Counted from the stretch's first letter, positions 1 through 7,881 are shown. The stretch is DNA of 19,912 bases from an uncultured Muribaculum sp. (GCA_910587665.1 CAJUMZ010000033.1:1-19912), one strand, 5' to 3'. Notes: generated by a model from the letters alone, not told the origin. Numbers and translations are program-made.

Positions 1-2
1 CG

Positions 3-33
3 GGGGTCAAGCGAGCTTGCTTCCCGGGGTCAA
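3..33. repeat. Short direct repeat GGGGTCAA
   Basis: GGGGTCAA occurs at 3-10 and again at 26-33, 23 bases apart, flanking the near-palindromic stretch AAGCGAGCTTGCTT. It lies where the integrase-like frame breaks down, so it may be part of a rearrangement. It is too short to be interpreted alone. Confidence 0.3.
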
Positions 34-98
34 TCAGCCCCGGCTTTTCCACCGTTGCCGTTCAGCTTCGGCGACAACTCGCGTTTGACTGTAGCCAT
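30..98 (-). pseudogene. Short integrase-like N-terminal leader, probably truncated
   Basis: An ATG on the minus strand at 98 opens a 22-codon frame starting MATVKRELSPKLNGNGGKAG and ending at a TGA at 30-32. The MATVK start followed by a basic, Asn/Gly-rich stretch resembles the first residues of many Bacteroidota tyrosine recombinases (from memory of the family). The usual continuation is not visible: the frame closes and GC-rich repetitive sequence runs to the window edge. A promoter-like element and a large palindrome lie just upstream, as expected of a regulated gene start. It could be the 5' end of a frameshifted or rearranged integrase, a leader peptide, or chance. The call is weak because only about 100 bases are available. 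Confidence 0.25.
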
Positions 99-121
99 GT
101 GGATAAGAATTAAGAACACCA

Positions 122-167
122 CAAAGGTAGTCAAATTTTCGAATTTTTGACTACCAAATGACTACCA
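122..167 (-). promoter_or_regulatory. Palindromic operator-like element with leftward -7 box
   Basis: GGTAGTCAAA at 126-135 and TTTGACTACC at 146-155 form a perfect 10-base inverted repeat around a 10-base AT-rich centre. A third half-site, GACTACCA, recurs at 149-156 and 160-167. Read leftward, TACCTTTG at 129-122 matches the Bacteroidota -7 consensus TAnnTTTG. A TTTG at 158-155 lies 25 bases upstream, longer than the usual 19-21. The palindrome therefore overlaps a candidate promoter for the small frame at 98, as an autoregulatory operator would. The strand refers to the promoter reading. An att-like recombinase binding site is an alternative. Confidence 0.4.
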
Positions 168-367
168 AAATTAAATCTACTGAAATTTGAACGAATTTAA
201 CGCAACGTCAAAGACCATATCTTAGCGATGGTATATTGCTATATATCAAATATTTACCAAATAACACACATGTATCAAATTCGTTACTACAAATTTCATC
301 AAATTTCAATTTAGTATTCCCCACGGGCATACAAAGAGGCTTATTTTAATACACTTTGCAAAATTAA
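168..367. other. AT-rich intergenic stretch
   Basis: There is no supportable gene here. The stretch is very AT-rich with recurring CAAATTT/AAATTTG words at about 184-190, 257-261 and 290-310. A leftward TAATTTTG at 366-359 matches the -7 consensus, but no clear -33 box or downstream gene accompanies it. It separates the integrase-like leader from the ORF6N gene. Confidence 0.5.
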
Positions 368-937
368 TCATTCTTTAGGCCTGATGAATCCGACGGGGCG
401 AAGAGACGTATTCTTTGGTTTTGCCTGAAGTTCCGCAAGGGTCGTATTAATCGCCTCGATTTGCGCTCTGGTGTCTTCGTTGATGTCGTTATAGTCGGCG
501 AATATCTCCTCTAAGTCCTGCTTCAATTCGTTGAAGTTCTTTTCAAGCGCTGAAAGGCGGTTCATCGGAGAGTTGTCGGCTATCATCTGGCGTATGGCAA
601 CAAATGCGCGCATAATACCCATGTTGATTTGTATTGCCGTCGTAGAGTTCAACACACTCGACAACATGGCTACCCCAAGCTCTGTGAACACGAACGGATT
701 ACGCCTCATTCCCATTTTTATAGAATTGGACATCACAATTTGTGATTTCCAAATACTCACTTCAACATCGGTCATCTGAAACATGAAGTCTTCCGGAAAA
801 CGTTCGAAGTTGCGCTTCACCGCTTGGTTCAAGACCCTTGTCTCGACCCCGTACAGTTCCGCGAGGTCACGGTCAAGCATCACCTTCTGACCTCGTATCT
901 CGTAGATCTTACTTTGTATTATCTGCAATTCATTCAT
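368..937 (-). CDS. ORF6N-domain protein (KilA-N/antirepressor-like)
   Basis: This 189-residue protein has an N-terminal ORF6N-type DNA-binding domain at about residues 6-95. The family's characteristic run KVMLDRDLAELYGVETRVLN sits at 18-37, followed by an FPEDFMFQMT segment and FTELGVAMLSSVL. Residues about 125-170 are charged and Leu/Ile-rich and could form a coiled coil for oligomerisation. ORF6N domains are known from phage antirepressors and from stand-alone genes scattered through Bacteroidota genomes and mobile islands, so a role in DNA binding or regulation is inferred, without a known target. The start ATG overlaps the stop of a short upstream remnant as ATGA. The AT-rich flanks and the nearby integrase-like leader suggest an accessory or formerly mobile segment. 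Confidence 0.85.
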   Translation of the reverse strand: MNELQIIQSKIYEIRGQKVMLDRDLAELYGVETRVLNQAVKRNFERFPEDFMFQMTDVEVSIWKSQIVMSNSIKMGMRRNPFVFTELGVAMLSSVLNSTTAIQINMGIMRAFVAIRQMIADNSPMNRLSALEKNFNELKQDLEEIFADYNDINEDTRAQIEAINTTLAELQAKPKNTSLRPVGFIRPKE

Positions 938-1059
938 GGCTTCGCCTCTATTTTATTCACTATACCCTTAAGCTCCGTGAGCGACGATGCATAATAATAA
1001 TCCAAGCCATCTTTATCAAAGAAGCCACACGTGCGATTGTGAAACCTTTGCTTTTTATT
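934..1059 (-). pseudogene. Possible C-terminal coding remnant coupled to ORF6N gene
   Basis: A minus-strand frame runs open for 41 codons after a TAA and ends at a TGA at 936-934 that overlaps the ORF6N start codon as ATGA. The encoded tail reads FFDKDGLDYYYASSLTELKG and ends EAKP, a composition that looks protein-like although the surroundings are AT-rich. It has no ATG, only a TTG and a GTG, so it would be the 3' end of a decayed gene once translationally coupled to the ORF6N gene, or a very small alternative-start gene. I do not recognise the sequence. Chance openness over 41 codons cannot be excluded. Confidence 0.3.
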
Positions 1060-1308
1060 TTAGCTTGGATATTCATATCTATTATCTTAAACAAATTTTG
1101 ATAGCAAAAATAATATCTCTATTAGATGAAAACAAATAAAACATCCAATATTTAATTAAATTCTAATAAAACACCGAATAACTTGGATGAAGCTGCTCTC
1201 ATTAATTAACATCAATACTAATCAAAACCAAAATCACGAATACAGAATAAACCATTTCGACTTCCACGGATATACAAAAAGATATGGAAACCGCTTGGCA
1301 TACCGTGG
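1060..1308. other. AT-rich intergenic region between ORF6N and TonB receptor genes
   Basis: No gene is supportable. The DNA is strongly AT-rich with runs such as AATATTTAATTAAATTCTAATA. Near the receptor stop there are two overlapping inverted repeats: CCACGG 1264-1269 with CCGTGG 1303-1308, and CCGCTT 1291-1296 with AAGCGG 1313-1318. They could end the receptor transcript, but neither has a convincing U-tract on the minus strand. Confidence 0.4.
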
Positions 1309-3183
1309 TCAGAAGCGGAAATTGAGACCGCCCATGACGGTGATGCCCGGCATTGGGAAACCGTAATTTATCTGATATGACTTGTCGGTGATATTGTCAG
1401 CTTTCGCGAATATGGTAATGGGGAAAGCCTTAAATGTGATGTCATAAGCCACCCTCGCATTAAGGAGCGAATAATTTTCCTTGCTCTTCTCGGTCAACAG
1501 CCCCCATATGCTTAATGATTCGAGGGTAAATGTCCAGTTTCCCGGATGAAAAGTCACCTCTCCAAACAATTTGTTTTTCGGCGCCGCGATAATACGGGTG
1601 TCGGTGTGCAGGTAAGCATAGTTTGCAGTCACTGACCACCGGCTGTCAATATCAAACGAGGCGTCAACCTCAAATCCCTTGTTGATAAATTTTCCGGTAT
1701 TGGTGTTAAGAGGCTTTCCGTCAACCATCACGGTCTGAATCATGTTGTCGCCATTGATATAGTAGAGAGAAAGTCCCACGTTGAACCTGTAATCAAAAAG
1801 ATGCTGGCGCAACTCCACTTCAAAGTTATTCAAATGTTCAGGCTTTAGGTCAGGATTGTGAGGAGGATACATGTAAAGCTCCCTGATATTCGGACTTCGA
1901 AAACCTTTGCCATAAGAGAATTTTATTCGGGATGACTCCATCGGATGTAGGATGAATCCCGCCTGAGGCACCCATTCATTGCCAAATTGTGATGAATGCT
2001 CAAGACGCACACCTGCATTGACCGACAGCATATTGTCAAAAAATTGCTGCTGTGTCATCACATACCCAGCGATTTCATTGACATGCCTGTCGACTCCCGG
2101 CTCTGCCGGAGAGCCGTCTTTCATCTCATTCCACGACTTGCCGCCCCAATGCTTGAAATCAATACCAAGCGACAGGTCATTGCCTGCCCATGGCTTGACG
2201 GTTTGGTAAGCCGTTACTCCCATATTATAGTCCTTGGAATTGAATATATAGTCATTGGGCTGCACGTCAGGCGCGTGCCCGTCATCAACATGATGCCTGC
2301 CGTAATTTATATATCCCTGGATGCCACCGTAACTCTTGTCAAACTTATTCTTAACATAAACCGATGTAGTGCTCCTCACCACTTTTGTCCACATATCAAT
2401 CAACGGGCTTTCGACTGATCCCGGATTGTGCGGCTTCGTTTCAGTCACGGTTACATTTGCACCGGCTTGCCAATGCCGGTTGAAGTCATAGCTCAACGAC
2501 GCAAACTGATTGGCGAGCCAATAGTGCATCCGCTCCCGGTGACCGTTGGAACTTTCAAACGACGCGGCGACAAAGGCATTCCACCCTTTTTCCTTATATC
2601 CGAGCTTTAACCCGTATTTCTGGGTAGTGTGCATTCCCCACATCAGGCTTCCGCCACCGCTGAAACCTTCCTTATGAGCACGCTTTGTGATTATGTTTAC
2701 CGAGCCTCCCATTGCATTGGAGCCGTAAAGCAACGAAGAAGGACCGCTCACCACTTCCACGCGCTCGACGTCATTTGTCACATACGTATCAGGCAACGCA
2801 TGACCGAACACACCCGCCCACTGCGGTTGCCCGTCAATCATGAATAGCACCTTGTTGCCTTGTCCGACACCGCGTATGTTGACCGTGCCGGCTCCCCCTC
2901 CGGAAACACCGAAGCCACTCATGCCACGCTCGGTAACAAACATTCCCGGCACATGATTGCGCAATACAGGAAGGAGGTTGGTCTGAGCGCTTTTTTCTAT
3001 GCGCTCTTCAGTGACCACGGTTACATCCAACGGAAGCAGCGTCACCGGAGCCTTATATGTTTCCGTAACCTCGACCTCCATCAACCTCAATGTATCCGGA
3101 ATCGCCTTAGTCCCGGCACCCAACCTGAACGGTATCGTAGCAGCCGCGACAACCACACATGTGGCAATATTGTTTATTCTCAT
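1309..3183 (-). CDS. TonB-dependent outer-membrane receptor
   Basis: This 624-residue protein has a signal peptide of about 25 residues (hydrophobic core CVVVAAATIPF). A plug domain follows at about 50-170, with typical motifs VTVVTEERIE, VNIRGVGQGNKVLFMIDGQP and VERVEVVSGPSSLLYGSNAM-GGSVNIITK. The C-terminal two thirds are a barrel rich in alternating aromatic strands, ending in FRF as outer-membrane proteins do. It should import a bulky or scarce ligand across the outer membrane using TonB-ExbBD energy. Its single-chain form without a carboxypeptidase-like N-terminal extension or SusD partner fits the iron-complex, heme or cobalamin receptor group better than the glycan SusC group. The divergent methyltransferase and ECF-S-like gene point to a small cofactor or metal complex, but the substrate cannot be read from sequence. 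Confidence 0.9.
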   Translation of the reverse strand: MRINNIATCVVVAAATIPFRLGAGTKAIPDTLRLMEVEVTETYKAPVTLLPLDVTVVTEERIEKSAQTNLLPVLRNHVPGMFVTERGMSGFGVSGGGAGTVNIRGVGQGNKVLFMIDGQPQWAGVFGHALPDTYVTNDVERVEVVSGPSSLLYGSNAMGGSVNIITKRAHKEGFSGGGSLMWGMHTTQKYGLKLGYKEKGWNAFVAASFESSNGHRERMHYWLANQFASLSYDFNRHWQAGANVTVTETKPHNPGSVESPLIDMWTKVVRSTTSVYVKNKFDKSYGGIQGYINYGRHHVDDGHAPDVQPNDYIFNSKDYNMGVTAYQTVKPWAGNDLSLGIDFKHWGGKSWNEMKDGSPAEPGVDRHVNEIAGYVMTQQQFFDNMLSVNAGVRLEHSSQFGNEWVPQAGFILHPMESSRIKFSYGKGFRSPNIRELYMYPPHNPDLKPEHLNNFEVELRQHLFDYRFNVGLSLYYINGDNMIQTVMVDGKPLNTNTGKFINKGFEVDASFDIDSRWSVTANYAYLHTDTRIIAAPKNKLFGEVTFHPGNWTFTLESLSIWGLLTEKSKENYSLLNARVAYDITFKAFPITIFAKADNITDKSYQINYGFPMPGITVMGGLNFRF

Positions 3184-3220
3184 GACAAATGATTATAAAT
3201 TAGTCTCTACTTTCAACAAA

Positions 3221-3239
3221 CAAAATTAAGTTAAATTTG
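3221..3239. promoter_or_regulatory. Back-to-back divergent -7 promoter elements
   Basis: TAATTTTG read leftward at 3228-3221 and TAAATTTG read rightward at 3232-3239 both match TAnnTTTG. They sit three bases apart in the 94-base gap between the receptor and methyltransferase genes. Each places a start site about 30 bases before its gene's ATG. No good -33 box is seen on either side. Polymerase could hardly occupy both at once, so the two genes may compete or share a regulator. Confidence 0.5.
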
Positions 3240-3277
3240 TTTATTAATCATAATTTTAACTCAACAAATCAAGATTT

Positions 3278-3862
3278 ATGGATAATGTTGAATTTTTTGA
3301 TAAAATAGCTCCGAAATGGGATGGCATGTGTGATGTTAACGCCTCTAAAATAGCTCATATCCTTGATGTTGCCGAGATCACCAAAGGGGATGAAGTACTC
3401 GATGTGGGTACGGGTACGGGAGTGCTGATACCATTTTTAACCGACCGGATAATGGAAGGAAAAGTAGTTGGTGTCGATATGTCATCCGGAATGTTACATG
3501 AGGCTCAAAAAAAATTCGGCAACTACGACAACGTGGAATTTCGCCTTCTTGATGTGGAAACCGACCTGATACCTGAAAAATTTGACCATGTCATAATGTA
3601 CTGCATGTTTCCTCATCTCGAGGATGGAATTGAAACCGTAAAATGGCTTGTATCGGTTAATCTCAGGCAAAAAGGCACCCTGGTAATCGCTCATCCCGAA
3701 AGCCGGCATGCCATAAACGAGGTGCATCACCGACACTCTCCCGACGGCACAGAAGAGCTGCATAACATAACTGAACTTGTTGACCGTCTGAAAGAACAAG
3801 GCTTGAATGTCGACTATCAGGAAGACAACAATGAATACTATATCGTAAGGATCAGGGCTTGA
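3278..3862 (+). CDS. Class I SAM-dependent methyltransferase
   Basis: This soluble 194-residue protein has a Rossmann-fold methyltransferase core. Motif I is LDVGTGTGVL at residues 41-50, the acidic end of strand 2 is VVGVDMSSGML at about 62-72, and motif II/III-like stretches are NVEFRLLDVETD and FDHVIMYCMFPHLED. It would transfer a methyl group from S-adenosylmethionine to an unidentified acceptor in the cytoplasm. The length and layout fit the Methyltransf_11/25 group, whose members act on small molecules such as quinones, tetrapyrroles and metabolites. It is divergent from the TonB receptor and convergent with the ECF-S-like gene, so a role in processing the imported ligand is plausible but inferred. 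The ATG follows an A-rich leader without a Shine-Dalgarno, normal in this phylum. Confidence 0.85.
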   Translation: MDNVEFFDKIAPKWDGMCDVNASKIAHILDVAEITKGDEVLDVGTGTGVLIPFLTDRIMEGKVVGVDMSSGMLHEAQKKFGNYDNVEFRLLDVETDLIPEKFDHVIMYCMFPHLEDGIETVKWLVSVNLRQKGTLVIAHPESRHAINEVHHRHSPDGTEELHNITELVDRLKEQGLNVDYQEDNNEYYIVRIRA

Positions 3863-3884
3863 CAGATAACGGACTGTCATAATA

Positions 3885-3930
3885 AAAAACGCACGCCAAA
3901 AGCTGTTACTGCTCAATGGCGTGCGTTTTT
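3885..3930. terminator. Bidirectional intrinsic terminator
   Basis: AAAAACGCACGCCA at 3885-3898 pairs perfectly with TGGCGTGCGTTTTT at 3917-3930, giving a 14-base stem with an 18-base loop. The A-run on the left arm and T-run on the right arm let it work in both directions. It serves the methyltransferase on the plus strand and the convergent membrane protein on the minus strand. Confidence 0.9.
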
Positions 3931-3947
3931 ATATATCTGCTTACCGT

Positions 3948-4475
3948 TTATTTTGTAAGCAACCTTATTACAAAATAGCCACCTATGGCTTGAAGCAACA
4001 TTCCGGGATAACCGATCTTAAAATCTTGGAATCCAGCATACAAACTTCCATCCACAAGACTTTCTATAGAGCTTCCGATACCTTGATAGAAAACGACTGC
4101 CCCAAGAATACCCAAGAAACTAACCTTACGGGCACGGATTGCGACATACGATGCAGCGACAGCCAACAGGATTCCCTTAATCTCTATAATCGGAAGAGAT
4201 GATGCATCAGGCATACCAAACAATGCAAAATTAACTATCGGCGCAGTCACAGCAAGTGCTATACCGGCCTTCCATCCATAGATATAAGATATTATCAGTG
4301 TGAAGAAATATATCGGCAACCACGCCAATCCTCCACCGGGGATAAGATGACATACCTGAGGCAATACAATACTGCCTACGAGGAACAGGCTGACAATACC
4401 CCATGACCGTGTATCCGACAGGCTTAACATCATAGGTTTTGCAACAGAAACATTTGCTTTCATATACAAATACAT
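3948..4475 (-). CDS. ECF transporter S-component-like membrane protein
   Basis: This 175-residue protein is almost entirely membrane embedded, with about six hydrophobic segments (roughly residues 26-46, 49-66, 68-88, 95-115, 118-138 and 153-172). The short length, six-helix pattern, conserved-looking PGGGLAWLPIYFFTL loop and small-residue-rich helices fit the S (substrate-capture) subunit of energy-coupling factor transporters, which bind vitamins or metals and borrow a shared EcfAAT module. No ATPase or EcfT gene is nearby, so it would be a group II S-component. The substrate is unknown. Proximity to a TonB receptor suggests that outer- and inner-membrane steps of one uptake route are co-located. 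The start could be the ATG at 4475 or the one four codons in at 4463. I am sure it is a small integral membrane protein and less sure of the family. Confidence 0.7.
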   Translation of the reverse strand: MYLYMKANVSVAKPMMLSLSDTRSWGIVSLFLVGSIVLPQVCHLIPGGGLAWLPIYFFTLIISYIYGWKAGIALAVTAPIVNFALFGMPDASSLPIIEIKGILLAVAASYVAIRARKVSFLGILGAVVFYQGIGSSIESLVDGSLYAGFQDFKIGYPGMLLQAIGGYFVIRLLTK

Positions 4476-4542
4476 TTAAATAAATAATAATGTAATTATA
4501 ACACAACTAAAAGCACGTTTGTTTCCACTATATAAGCCAATG

Positions 4543-6399
4543 TCACCTGACAATAAACTTACCGGTCACACTACGGTTACCGGCGCAAAGACGGGCGATG
4601 ACAATTCCTTCGGGCAATGAAAAATCGTGCTCCGCGACATTTCCTTCCGCAACGCCGGTCATTGCGCTTATTCTCGCGCCGGTAACGGTATACAGGTCAA
4701 GTTCATAATCTCCCGCATAGACCGTACCGAAATCTATACGGCAATGTCCGTCAGCCGAAATATTGATTCTTATATCGCCGTCATCCTCCACCCTGTCAAT
4801 CGAAGCCGATTCACGCCACTGGTCAAGGGTCATCGTCACGGCATTCTGTATGCGCCGTGTCTCACGGTCCAACACGTAGACCACTACATTTATATCCTCG
4901 AGGTCATCGGGATAACCGGCTACCGGTATAGTCCATGATGCGTCATACTCTTCATAAGGCTCCACCGCGGCAGGCAGTGATGACTCGATTCCGGTAAACG
5001 CATACTCCGACGGAAGGGTAACATCATGAAACCTCATCATCTTACCCGGTATATATGTCGGAAGATAATAAAATCTCTTTCCTTTGGACGTATTCAGGCG
5101 GTTAGCCTGATAAAAGGTCATTCCTTCCGGCTGTTTGTCATAATCACGCGTGAGCAGATATCCTACCCTGTAACGATCCGATGAATTGTCGACTTGGAGA
5201 GCAGACTCAGCCTTCACATTGACCTTCAAGTCATCTCCGTTCTTTTCAAGCCCCGAGAATCGTATTTGCCAGGATGTCACAGCCTCATATTCGTTCTTAA
5301 ACTTTGAGTCGTTACTGTAGGCTGTGGTCAGGTTGCGGTTAAGCTTGAAATAGGGCGCGGCATAAAAGCCAAGATTTTTCCAATACTCAGGCTGCGCCAG
5401 ATCGTCTTCACCGGTATGTGTCTCGACCGAAATCAAGGAGCTTCCGTAGCGTGACTGCAGCGACTCAAGAATCAGGATGCCGTCAGGGCAGTTGTTACAC
5501 CACATTCCCGTGCCTTTATCCACAAGTAACGTACGCTTGAAATATGAAGTGAAGAAACTGTCGTCATGGATCGCCACCTCGTTACCGGAGGCATCTACTC
5601 CACATATATAATAATGAGTGGAGGCATTCAGCTCCGGCGTCACCTCAAAATCATAACCGATAGAAGCCCCGGTCGTAAATTTAGCGGTTACCGATTGTTC
5701 ATCAACGATAACGTCACCCGACTTACATATGATTTTTGTAAGGTCAAGCGATTTCCCGACATTGGTTATCTCTCCGACCACCTTCACTTTCCCGTCATCA
5801 ATCGAGGAATAACGATGGGTACGGTCCGACACCCGGAAACGGCAGTCAGTCAACTCACCTATCTCCACCTCTCCAACGGCAAGCATATATCCCGACGCAG
5901 AAGTAGCGGTAAACATAATGCTGACATCCTGTCTCGAATAATCTGACAGGTCAATGGTACGGACAACCCATTCCGATGACTCATTATCAATGGTAAATAC
6001 AACCGTCTCCTTGCCATCTGATGTCACCACCTTCACGTCATACGATTCAAGGAAGTCAGGATGTATCGAACATGCGCCCCATCTTAATGTCACATTCTCA
6101 TCGTCGAACTTGACATGAGACAATATCATGCGGTTATCCTGCACTCCACCGTTTTTGCTACACGTAGGGCTGACCCCCACATATCCTTGGTTACCGTAAC
6201 GATCCACAGTCCAGCCCATGTCAGTCATGCCGTTTTTATAACATGTCTCGTCAAGTGGCAACCCATCGCGATCCTCAACAGTCACTCCGTCAGGAAAACC
6301 GCCTCTGCTTAGGTCAAGTACATAATTAGCGGCTGTCGATGCCATGGTCAACCATGACACCGACAGCAGTACACTTATCAATGATATACGATTGTTCAT
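4543..6399 (-). CDS. Omp28-like secreted protein with thioredoxin-type CxxC and T9SS sorting domain
   Basis: This 618-residue exported protein has a signal peptide (residues about 1-23, ending ASTA). An N-terminal region at about 27-185 resembles the jelly-roll cleaved-adhesin type. A linker follows, then a thioredoxin-like segment LLVDKGTGMWCNNCPDGILI with C301-N-N-C304, the arrangement of the Omp28-related family. The last ~80 residues (LDLYTVTGARIS ... LPEGIVIARL ... GKFIVR) have the layout of a type A C-terminal domain recognised by the type IX secretion system. It is therefore probably exported and surface-anchored or released. A disulfide or redox role is possible but unproven, since many Omp28 proteins have no assigned function. 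It follows the HAF-like gene after 12 bases and is likely co-transcribed with it. Confidence 0.8.
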   Translation of the reverse strand: MNNRISLISVLLSVSWLTMASTAANYVLDLSRGGFPDGVTVEDRDGLPLDETCYKNGMTDMGWTVDRYGNQGYVGVSPTCSKNGGVQDNRMILSHVKFDDENVTLRWGACSIHPDFLESYDVKVVTSDGKETVVFTIDNESSEWVVRTIDLSDYSRQDVSIMFTATSASGYMLAVGEVEIGELTDCRFRVSDRTHRYSSIDDGKVKVVGEITNVGKSLDLTKIICKSGDVIVDEQSVTAKFTTGASIGYDFEVTPELNASTHYYICGVDASGNEVAIHDDSFFTSYFKRTLLVDKGTGMWCNNCPDGILILESLQSRYGSSLISVETHTGEDDLAQPEYWKNLGFYAAPYFKLNRNLTTAYSNDSKFKNEYEAVTSWQIRFSGLEKNGDDLKVNVKAESALQVDNSSDRYRVGYLLTRDYDKQPEGMTFYQANRLNTSKGKRFYYLPTYIPGKMMRFHDVTLPSEYAFTGIESSLPAAVEPYEEYDASWTIPVAGYPDDLEDINVVVYVLDRETRRIQNAVTMTLDQWRESASIDRVEDDGDIRINISADGHCRIDFGTVYAGDYELDLYTVTGARISAMTGVAEGNVAEHDFSLPEGIVIARLCAGNRSVTGKFIVR

Positions 6400-6411
6400 C
6401 GCTTACTCTTT

Positions 6412-7827
6412 TTACTTCACAACAACCTTACGGGTTGTATCACCTGCCTTGACAATATATATTCCGGGCTGTACATAAGTTGTTGAGGTAGTACCAACCA
6501 ATTTACCGCCAAGGTCATAGACAGTGACTTCCAATGCTCCCGCCACATCAATACGACCGGCCGTAACAATAACGGTGACTCCATCCTCGGTGGTCACGCT
6601 TCCAATACCTGTAGTAGTTTCAACGAGAGGCTCATCAAGTACTATCATCAGCGGATAATACTGATAACCCTGTATTGCCTCAGTATATTCCTTTGTCATC
6701 GCGCCGATCACTTTTCCATCATCAGAAACGCTCATAACAGCGTTAAACTCACGATTAGGCTTGAATCCGAATTCTTTGGACATCTGCTTATTTACACCGT
6801 CAATTATGATCTTATCACCTGAAGGGAACAAAATCCGCGCATCATCAATGCCGGTACTATAATAATCATATTTAGAGTCATCAGTCCATTCATCTTTCAG
6901 ATAATTATAGATAACCGCCCCGACTATAAGATCTCCGTCACCACTCTCATCGACATTTAAAACACGGGTACGTTTACCATAGAAATTACCGGAAGTATCA
7001 ACTGAAGTAAGCTCCCCGTCAAAAGCCAAAGTAGTATCATGATAACCGTCAACATAATATTCTTCATAAAGATTGATACGCGGGTCATCAAGCGAATCCA
7101 CAAATATTTGTCCTCCTGTAATAGGATCTGTGCCAATCCAACTGTCTTTATATTTAGCCGGCTCTAATTTCGTTTCAAGCTTATTCCAGTATTTAAGCTC
7201 TCCGTTGATTATCATAGCCGGAACTGTTGATCCTAATTCAGTATACATGCGTCCTCCGATTATAATATCATCACCATTGAGATACAGACATTTCGTAAGA
7301 AACCCCTGATGCTTGGGAAGCGTTATATTATCGTAGGAAGTAAGATTCCACTTACCGTCATCACCTTTTTTCCAAATACATGGATAATATTTCCCTCCTC
7401 TTGGAGAGGTTGGATCATTGATAAACTGAATGCCTGCAATCATCTTGCCGTCAGGAGTTATGCAGTTTGCCTCCCCTTCATTCACAATATGGGCATGAAC
7501 CGGAAGTTCCTGCCTTACACCGTTTTCCCATATACAGGGGCGCCATATGCCTGCACTAACTTCAGTCGTACCAACGACGTTACCAAAATCATCCACGTCA
7601 TAAGCCACTGATTCATCAGAAAGCAGAGTAAATTCCTCCGGTGAATCCAGACTCCACAGATAAGCAAAACTTTGTTCGTAGTCGCCTACAGCGCAATATT
7701 TTCCATTATTCGCAACATGCACCTCATCACCAAGATTGTCCATCGTATATACCTTGGTCTCGGCATTAAGCAACAAAGCCGGCGTCGATAGAATCGCGCC
7801 CGTTAAAAGTAAATTTTTAATCATCAA
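6412..7827 (-). CDS. Secreted HAF-repeat-like protein with T9SS sorting domain
   Basis: This 471-residue protein has a signal peptide (MMIKNLLLTGAILSTPALLL, cleavage near residue 22). The body carries repeated motifs of the extracellular HAF type: VAYDVDDFGNVVGTTEVSAG, PCIWENGVRQELP, ANCITPDGKMIAGIQF, PCIWKKGDDGKW and VMSVSDDGKVIGAMTK. These suggest a beta-propeller-like fold of successive four-strand blades. The last ~65 residues (ALEVTVYDLGGKLVGTT ... PGIYIVKAGDTTRKVVVK) fit a type A sorting domain, so it is a likely type IX secretion cargo. Its molecular function is unknown. It leads a two-gene unit with the Omp28-like gene and lies just downstream of porQ. Confidence 0.75.
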   Translation of the reverse strand: MMIKNLLLTGAILSTPALLLNAETKVYTMDNLGDEVHVANNGKYCAVGDYEQSFAYLWSLDSPEEFTLLSDESVAYDVDDFGNVVGTTEVSAGIWRPCIWENGVRQELPVHAHIVNEGEANCITPDGKMIAGIQFINDPTSPRGGKYYPCIWKKGDDGKWNLTSYDNITLPKHQGFLTKCLYLNGDDIIIGGRMYTELGSTVPAMIINGELKYWNKLETKLEPAKYKDSWIGTDPITGGQIFVDSLDDPRINLYEEYYVDGYHDTTLAFDGELTSVDTSGNFYGKRTRVLNVDESGDGDLIVGAVIYNYLKDEWTDDSKYDYYSTGIDDARILFPSGDKIIIDGVNKQMSKEFGFKPNREFNAVMSVSDDGKVIGAMTKEYTEAIQGYQYYPLMIVLDEPLVETTTGIGSVTTEDGVTVIVTAGRIDVAGALEVTVYDLGGKLVGTTSTTYVQPGIYIVKAGDTTRKVVVK

Positions 7828-7873
7828 TGATATGGTTTAATTAGGATTAATTTAATAATTGCTGTCTAAGCCA

Positions 7874-7881
7874 CAAATTTA
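7874..7881 (-). promoter_or_regulatory. Bacteroidota -7 promoter element for the HAF-like/Omp28-like unit
   Basis: Read leftward, TAAATTTG at 7881-7874 matches TAnnTTTG and lies 47 bases upstream of the start codon at 7827. No TTTG is found at the ideal 20-base spacing, so the -33 element is weak or absent. It lies in the 154-base gap after porQ, suggesting separate transcription of the cargo genes. Confidence 0.45.

Noticed and set aside
1264..1318. Inverted repeats at the TonB receptor stop as an intrinsic terminator
   Set aside because: Stems are only 6 bases with long loops and no U-tract in the direction of transcription; mentioned only as intergenic structure.
1979..3229. Several plus-strand open frames of 60-140 codons over the TonB receptor gene
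   Set aside because: They are antisense shadows of the receptor with no family features or start signals.
4476..4542. A riboswitch upstream of the ECF S-component-like gene
   Set aside because: The gap is only 67 bases, AT-rich and without conserved aptamer landmarks.
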